Assembly: GCA_903867585.1 (NCBI GenBank) | Contig: CAIPRZ010000034.1 | Coordinates: forward strand, 1 to 20,316 | Reading direction: 5' to 3' | Source: an uncultured Chlamydiae bacterium | Lineage (GTDB): Bacteria; Chlamydiota; Chlamydiia; Chlamydiales; Rhabdochlamydiaceae | Length of the DNA stretch: 20,316 nucleotides | Shown here: one piece after another, positions 16,457 to 20,316 of the stretch | How positions within the stretch are numbered: the stretch's first letter is position 1 | Layout of the letters: each line of letters begins with the position of its first letter | The notes under the pieces: model-generated | Database searches by the model: none | Told to the model about the DNA's origin: nothing | The model's input: only the letters and a program-made list of their open reading frames with translations | Program-made: the position numbers and the translations under genes

Positions 16457-17370
16457 AAGATCTCTTTTTGCACTTGAATAATACAATCTTTTTTAGGATA
16501 ACTTACTAAATCCCATGCTCTTTGCCAATTTCTTTCAAAAGCATCAACATCAACATCAAAGCTCCATCCATGCCATGGATCCCTAATTCTTATAGAAGCT
16601 AATTCAATATCTATCTCATCAACAATTACCCAATGAGCACTGGAGTTGGCTTCACCACGAATTCGAACAATAGCCGGACCATGCTGCTCAAGGCTTTGTT
16701 GTAAATTCATGCTATTTAATATACCATAAATTTCCAAAGTGTGGAGTTCGGTTGTAATAGGAACAAGATCGCAGGATCTTAAGTCTTCTACAATCTTTAA
16801 GTAAGAACTAGCTTCTCGGTTTTTGAGTAAGCTATAATCAAGTTTTTTATTGTGATCTAAAGCCAGCATGGCTGATACGCCTGAAGAGCATCCTTTAACG
16901 GCTTCTTGAACTACGACATGTTTATCAAAAGAAAATTGACTCACCGCCATTTTTAAGTCTTCGTCATAAGGAAAAAGAATATTTTGTGGTTGATGAACTC
17001 TGATAATTTCATCATCGTTAAAAACATTTCCAGTCATTTGACCCGCTGCTCGTGGTCTTGCCAAGATAGCTGGCGAACTAGGTGGAGTTATAATTGGAAT
17101 CAAGCTCTCTAGAGGTTGAAAAGGCTGTTGATTAGAAACTTGTTTTTTTGATTTAAAACATTCATAGAAAATAACATTTATAACATTAATTACCGGTATA
17201 AGATTAATAATGTGATAAACTACAGATTTTCCATTTAAATATTGATTGTAATAAGGGGTATTAATTTTTACATTAAATACCCGATTATAAATATGAAAAA
17301 GGCTTGTAACTGTAGAAACGATTGGAATACAATCTAAAACTTCTAAGCCAGCCTTCTTATTTATCATCAT
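16453..17370 (-). CDS. C39/papain-like cysteine peptidase with hydrophobic N-terminus
   Basis: Probable cysteine peptidase of unknown target. Seen: two hydrophobic stretches at about 11-30 (VLDCIPIVSTVTSLFHIYNR) and 50-70 (VVYHIINLIPVINVINVIFY), resembling those of other environmental chlamydial proteins; a Pro/Gln-rich linker at 75-115; then a C39-like fold. The catalytic pattern is complete: oxyanion Gln155 six residues before nucleophile Cys161 (VQEAVKGCSSGVSAML), His246 in SAHWVIVDEID, and Asp264 in RIRDPWHG. The spacing resembles the C39/C70 group. Start codons ATG-ATG at 17370/17367 have only a weak AGAG upstream. It lies 15 bp behind the 169-aa gene, so the two form a unit. A host-directed effector or inclusion-membrane peptidase is inferred. 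An inactive relative is possible but the triad argues for activity. Confidence 0.75.
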   Translation of the reverse strand: MMINKKAGLEVLDCIPIVSTVTSLFHIYNRVFNVKINTPYYNQYLNGKSVVYHIINLIPVINVINVIFYECFKSKKQVSNQQPFQPLESLIPIITPPSSPAILARPRAAGQMTGNVFNDDEIIRVHQPQNILFPYDEDLKMAVSQFSFDKHVVVQEAVKGCSSGVSAMLALDHNKKLDYSLLKNREASSYLKIVEDLRSCDLVPITTELHTLEIYGILNSMNLQQSLEQHGPAIVRIRGEANSSAHWVIVDEIDIELASIRIRDPWHGWSFDVDVDAFERNWQRAWDLVSYPKKDCIIQVQKEIF

Positions 17371-17385
17371 AGTGATAACTCTATT

Positions 17386-17895
17386 TTAAAAGGCGTTTTT
17401 TTGGTTTATATCCCCACCGAATAAATGCCGTCTAGCTTCCGGCTGAAAACAGGGGGCTAAAACATGATGTCCATAGGTTGCTCTTTCAATGGAAGCGTAG
17501 AGTTTTCGACCATCATAGGGATTAAATATTCCATAAATAGCAGCCAGTTCCAAACCAACTAAAGCTATCGGTGCTAAGGCGATATTTAATAAATGTTTTC
17601 CAATCGTAAATAGTCTTGAAAAAAAGCCCTTTTTTTCATCAGACATAAGGGTTTGTGCTATGTTGAAAATATTTAATGCGATTTTACAGATACAAGCTGC
17701 TGTATGAACAAAAGGGGTTCCTAGGGTCAAAAGGAAACATTTGTAGCCAACAATAGAAGGCGATTCATTCAAATAGGCTTTTTTTGTTGTTTGATCAATA
17801 ATATGGGCAGGTTCATTTTCGCCCACAAAACGGGGGCCTTCTTCATCTATTTTCCATTTATTTAAGGGGCAAAAATCACCCATTGAAATAGACAT
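17386..17895 (-). CDS. Conserved chlamydial hypothetical protein with bilobed hydrophobic region
   Basis: Function unknown. 169 aa: a polar N-terminus (1-50), a hydrophobic segment at about 52-82, a short loop with SDEKKG (85-90), a second hydrophobic segment at about 98-124, then a conserved-looking tail with NPYDGRKLYASIERATYG (125-142), LAPCFQPEARRHLFGGD (146-162) and NAF at the end. I believe this tail recurs in many hypothetical proteins of amoeba-associated chlamydiae, though I cannot verify that here. Two long hydrophobic segments split by a tight loop are the layout of inclusion-membrane (Inc) proteins. The start is supported by GGAGAAG about 6 bp upstream. First gene of a two-gene unit with the cysteine peptidase. 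Confidence 0.75.
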   Translation of the reverse strand: MSISMGDFCPLNKWKIDEEGPRFVGENEPAHIIDQTTKKAYLNESPSIVGYKCFLLTLGTPFVHTAACICKIALNIFNIAQTLMSDEKKGFFSRLFTIGKHLLNIALAPIALVGLELAAIYGIFNPYDGRKLYASIERATYGHHVLAPCFQPEARRHLFGGDINQKNAF

Positions 17896-17966
17896 TTTAA
17901 CTTCTCCAGTAAGAATTTTATATAAATTATAACATTTATATTCATTTTTATTACAAATTTATCAAA

Positions 17967-17994
17967 AATTAATTAAAAAGTTAATTAATTAACT
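17967..17994. repeat. Nested A/T palindromes with a 10-bp hairpin stem
   Basis: AATTAATTAA (17967-17976) and TTAATTAATT (17981-17990) form a perfect 10-bp inverted repeat around AAAG. The right arm also belongs to the 16-bp palindrome AGTTAATTAATTAACT (17979-17994). The block covers the spacer and -10 of the putative promoter of the 169-aa gene, so it could be an operator. All-A/T stems are thermally weak as RNA. Confidence 0.55.
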
Positions 17995-17999
17995 GTCAA
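17972..17999 (-). promoter_or_regulatory. Putative promoter of the 169-aa gene and peptidase
   Basis: On the minus strand a perfect TTGACA (17999-17994) is followed after 16 bp by TTTAAT (17977-17972, 5/6). The predicted leader is about 70 nt and ends in GGAGAAG before the ATG at 17895. A TATAAT closer to the gene exists but lacks a good -35. Confidence 0.45.
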
Positions 18000-18084
18000 T
18001 TGCTTAAGTCAATTTACCCCTCTGGGTTGAAGCCTATATTTGCCATTCTTCTTCTAGTTTATTTTTAAAAAGGGGCTCTTATTT

Positions 18085-18138
18085 ATGATGAAAGCTGCTG
18101 CTTGGATCTTATTATTCTTAAATATCGTTTATTTTTGA
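18085..18138 (+). CDS. Possible 17-aa hydrophobic micro-ORF
   Basis: Encodes MMKAAAWILLFLNIVYF followed by TGA. AGGGG at 18071-18075 sits 9 bp before the first ATG. TATATT at 18035-18040 with TTTACC 16 bp upstream gives a passable promoter. The product would be one Lys plus a single membrane-spanning stretch. Short frames like this arise by chance in AT-rich DNA, and no conservation can be checked here. It could also be the start of a decayed exported protein. Confidence 0.28.
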   Translation: MMKAAAWILLFLNIVYF

Positions 18139-18165
18139 ATAATCAAAATAGCTAAACGTATTCAA

Positions 18166-20166
18166 TCACGCCTCTAATCTGGGCGCTGTTGAAGCCCATA
18201 ACTGTTGTAGAGCCTGTTGAAAATCTTCAGCGGTTATAGTAGTAGCCATTTGGGCTCCAGCAGGGACAAGAGCCCCTGCTTGTGCAGCTTGATATGGAAT
18301 AGGATGGCCTTGTAAGTTATTGTCTCTAATATAATCTTCTATCGATTCTTCTAAAGAAACCCCCAACCCTCTATCTAATCCAAAATGTAATGCATCCAAT
18401 GCAAAATCTGTTGCATCTAACCTTCTGATATGAGCAACCCAAGGAGTCAGCCAATCATTTCCTAACAACTTCTGCGCCTTAGTTAAGCGCGAAGCTAATG
18501 ATTGGGCTAAATAAAATTGGGATGCTGGAATCAACTTGTGATGGTAAAGAATACTGGACCCGACCTTAGAAATCAAAGAGGCCCTTTCTAAAAGGGATAG
18601 GTTATCTCCGGCAAGAGAGGGCGTTAAGTCGGTGAAAATAACGTTTAAAGGCCTAGCTTGTGGAGATTGATGATAGGTTTTGTAAAGGCCCTTCATATAA
18701 ATAAAAGAGGCCACCCAAGATAGTATAATTGGGGTCAATTTAATCCCTGAAGAGACATAAGTACCTGAAGGATAGCCCGTGAAGGACTCTACCTGAGCAA
18801 CGATCTGAGTTAAAATCAAATTAAGAATTACTGGAACAACAAGATTATTAATCTGAGCTCCAAGCCGAGATAAAATAAGATCTTTTAATGAACTCTTTGT
18901 AGCTTCTTGGATTCGTGTTGCTGTTTCTTGAAGCCTATCTAAAGGATTACGAACAGCCTGAGGAAGTTTTGATGCCAATCTGCCTAGGGCTTTAATTGAT
19001 AGACTGGCTTGATTTAAGTTGATACCTAAATTAGTGATAGCCTGGCTAAAAAGTTCGGTTCGCGCTAAATCACCAGGCCCATTTCGAATCGTCATCGCTC
19101 TTGTATGATGTTCAATTAAGGTATCAGTAGGATTTGTTATCAACGAGGTAAAGGCATGTGAAGCTCTTGAGGCGTTGAGGGGTAATGTTATGAGCGATGA
19201 AAGATCTTCTAAAAATTGGCCTGCTATTTGGGGTTGAGAGGCTAAAAATGTGGTCAGCATGAGTAAAGATCCCGATAGCCCAGGATTTAAATAGAGGTCA
19301 GGACGATCAGGGTGAAGATTAAATTGGCCATAGAAACTCAAAAGCACTAAGGATGCCGGTATGATACTTAAACTCTGAATGACAGGGGAACTCACCCCTT
19401 GAAGACTTCTTGCAAACGTTGCTATAGAGGTTTGATCTTGTTGAAGGTGTGAGGTTCTTATATGAGGATCGTGGGAGGCATATTGACAAGCTTTAACGGC
19501 GGCAAACATACCCATTAAGGCCAGCATACCAAAAACCACGCCATCTTGGATCATGGCAGGGCTAGAAGTGTTCACAAAATAGTTGTTAACTATCTTATCT
19601 AAAAACTGAAAAGAATACAGAACAGCAACTGTTACAATAGCCTGTACCCCCACAGCATAAGCTTTTCTAATCGTTCTTGGGTTAGCACAAACTCCACTAG
19701 GAACATTAGAGACTATCCAATTCGGTAGAGTTGGATCGATGACATACCTGATCCCTGTTGTTATTTTAGGTTTAGTATATTGAACGACCGATTGGGTCAT
19801 GAAATTAGAAACAGCCTTAGCTACTTTCGAAGACTGGGTTCCAGTCTCTAGGACTTCTGCCAATCTTATCACAGGGGCTACAGCCGCTGAAGCTGCGTTA
19901 ACTAACTGCTCCGCTTCTGGATCTTGCATTATTCGCATAGGTCCAGCCAAAGGAGCCGCTTGAGCCTGAACATTCTCTATCTGAGGTCTTAATCCTTCAA
20001 TTTTATCAGCTGCTAGGGTTCTTGCATTTTCAGCCCCTTGAGCAGCTCTTTGCCCTGCGTTATTAATCGCACCACCGACGGCGCTATATGCCGAAGAAGC
20101 GGCATTACCGACAGCGCTAGCGGCATTAGCTGTCCAACTCCAGGCTGATGAAAGTATAGAAGACAT
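18166..20166 (-). CDS. Large hypothetical multi-spanning membrane protein
   Basis: Function unknown. 666 aa. Residues 1-75 are Ala/Ser/Gly-rich with an amphipathic, helix-friendly pattern (AASAVGNAASSAYSAVGGAI, then AAQGAENARTLAADKIEGLR) and no signal peptide I recognise. Hydrophobic segments lie at about 169-188, 207-227, 262-281, 296-311, 441-457 and 475-497, with a large polar stretch at 315-435 and a soluble C-terminus from about 500. No catalytic motif was recognised. The start has AAAGG about 5 bp upstream. It is separated from the 169-aa gene by 270 bp and probably has its own promoter. The layout fits a chlamydial envelope or inclusion-membrane protein, but this is inference only. Confidence 0.7.
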   Translation of the reverse strand: MSSILSSAWSWTANAASAVGNAASSAYSAVGGAINNAGQRAAQGAENARTLAADKIEGLRPQIENVQAQAAPLAGPMRIMQDPEAEQLVNAASAAVAPVIRLAEVLETGTQSSKVAKAVSNFMTQSVVQYTKPKITTGIRYVIDPTLPNWIVSNVPSGVCANPRTIRKAYAVGVQAIVTVAVLYSFQFLDKIVNNYFVNTSSPAMIQDGVVFGMLALMGMFAAVKACQYASHDPHIRTSHLQQDQTSIATFARSLQGVSSPVIQSLSIIPASLVLLSFYGQFNLHPDRPDLYLNPGLSGSLLMLTTFLASQPQIAGQFLEDLSSLITLPLNASRASHAFTSLITNPTDTLIEHHTRAMTIRNGPGDLARTELFSQAITNLGINLNQASLSIKALGRLASKLPQAVRNPLDRLQETATRIQEATKSSLKDLILSRLGAQINNLVVPVILNLILTQIVAQVESFTGYPSGTYVSSGIKLTPIILSWVASFIYMKGLYKTYHQSPQARPLNVIFTDLTPSLAGDNLSLLERASLISKVGSSILYHHKLIPASQFYLAQSLASRLTKAQKLLGNDWLTPWVAHIRRLDATDFALDALHFGLDRGLGVSLEESIEDYIRDNNLQGHPIPYQAAQAGALVPAGAQMATTITAEDFQQALQQLWASTAPRLEA

Positions 20167-20167
20167 A

Positions 20168-20316
20168 AAACCTTTAAATAATAATAATAGTAATAAATCC
20201 TTAGCCTTAGTTCAAGAAGAATCGGTACAACAAGAAATCAAGAATCCGTCCAAAAGATTTCTAAAAAAAACAATTAAACGTAAATATACTCTTGGAAAAT
20301 CTAAAATAAAAAAAAC
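20168..20316 (+). other. Start-less lysine-rich open frame running off the right edge
   Basis: On the plus strand one frame is open from 20042 (after a TGA at 20039-20041) to the window end. Its last part is protein-like: NNNNSNKS, then VQEESVQQEIKNPSKRFL and TIKRKYTLGKSKIKK, a strongly basic segment. No in-frame ATG, GTG or TTG exists, and the stretch overlaps the promoter and start of the divergent 666-aa gene. It may be a 5'-truncated gene remnant, a gene whose start was lost, or chance in AT-rich DNA. The sequence beyond the edge is needed to decide. Confidence 0.22.
20187..20215 (-). promoter_or_regulatory. Putative promoter of the 666-aa membrane protein gene
   Basis: On the minus strand TTGAAC (20215-20210) and TACTAT (20192-20187) are 17 bp apart and end about 20 bp before the ATG at 20166. 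Both match the consensus only partly (4/6 each), so this is tentative. Confidence 0.3.

Larger units (their letters stand above)
17896..18165. other. AT-rich gap between the 169-aa and 666-aa genes
   Basis: This 270-bp stretch holds the putative promoter and nested palindromes of the 169-aa gene on its left side and a possible 17-aa micro-ORF on the plus strand near its right side. No T-run hairpin follows the end of the 666-aa gene. Confidence 0.7.

Noticed and set aside
18014..18046. Minus-strand 10-codon frame MANIGFNPEG with an AG-rich leader
   Set aside because: Too short, with no compositional signal; chance is the likelier explanation.

Overview
The window looks like chromosomal DNA of an environmental chlamydia (a Parachlamydia-, Waddlia- or Protochlamydia-type organism rather than a Chlamydia species). 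Four things suggest this. The gene strings rnc-radA-hemC and hemG-…-hemE plus tkt/alaS/mfd match neighbourhoods I recall from Chlamydia trachomatis. There is a chlamydial-type LL-diaminopimelate aminotransferase. HemC is the short form without domain 3. The right third carries hydrophobic, Inc-like hypothetical proteins of a kind I associate with amoeba-infecting chlamydiae. Species cannot be named from the sequence alone. Base composition is low-GC throughout, and no island stands out by eye.

Layout, left to right. (1) 36-2752, minus strand: a tight overlapping operon rnc > radA > hemC. (2) 2815-3981, plus: dapL, converging on and overlapping hemG (3925-5160, minus). (3) 5185-5268: back-to-back promoters serving hemG leftward and, rightward, a two-gene unit of a protein with a plant/fungal IQM-type domain (5299-6600) plus hemF (6601-7389). 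(4) 7335-10384, minus: tkt > hemE with an ATGA overlap; the end of hemE overlaps the end of hemF. (5) 10385-10713: a divergent intergenic region with palindromes and an alaS promoter. (6) 10714-16456, plus: alaS-mfd with a 14-bp overlap. (7) 16453-17895, minus: a 169-aa bilobed hydrophobic protein followed by a C39/papain-like cysteine peptidase. (8) 17896-18165: an AT-rich gap with nested palindromes and a possible 17-aa micro-ORF. (9) 18166-20166, minus: a 666-aa multi-spanning membrane protein with an Ala-rich amphipathic N-terminus. (10) A lysine-rich open frame on the plus strand runs off the right edge without a visible start.

How the genes fit together. Four haem-pathway enzymes are present: HemC, HemE, HemF and HemG. 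They cover porphobilinogen polymerisation and the last steps from uroporphyrinogen III to protoporphyrin IX. HemA, HemL, HemB, HemD and HemH are not in the window. The oxygen-dependent HemF stands where I recall the oxygen-independent HemN in C. trachomatis. The other conserved genes are housekeeping: RNA processing, recombination repair, transcription-coupled repair, alanyl-tRNA charging, pentose phosphate shuffling and diaminopimelate synthesis.

The most unusual items are the IQM-type protein sitting directly ahead of hemF, an apparently eroded hemF/hemE junction, a HemC without the cofactor-cysteine domain, and the peptidase plus hydrophobic-protein pair that looks host-directed. No tRNA, rRNA, CRISPR array, insertion sequence or clear intrinsic terminator was seen.
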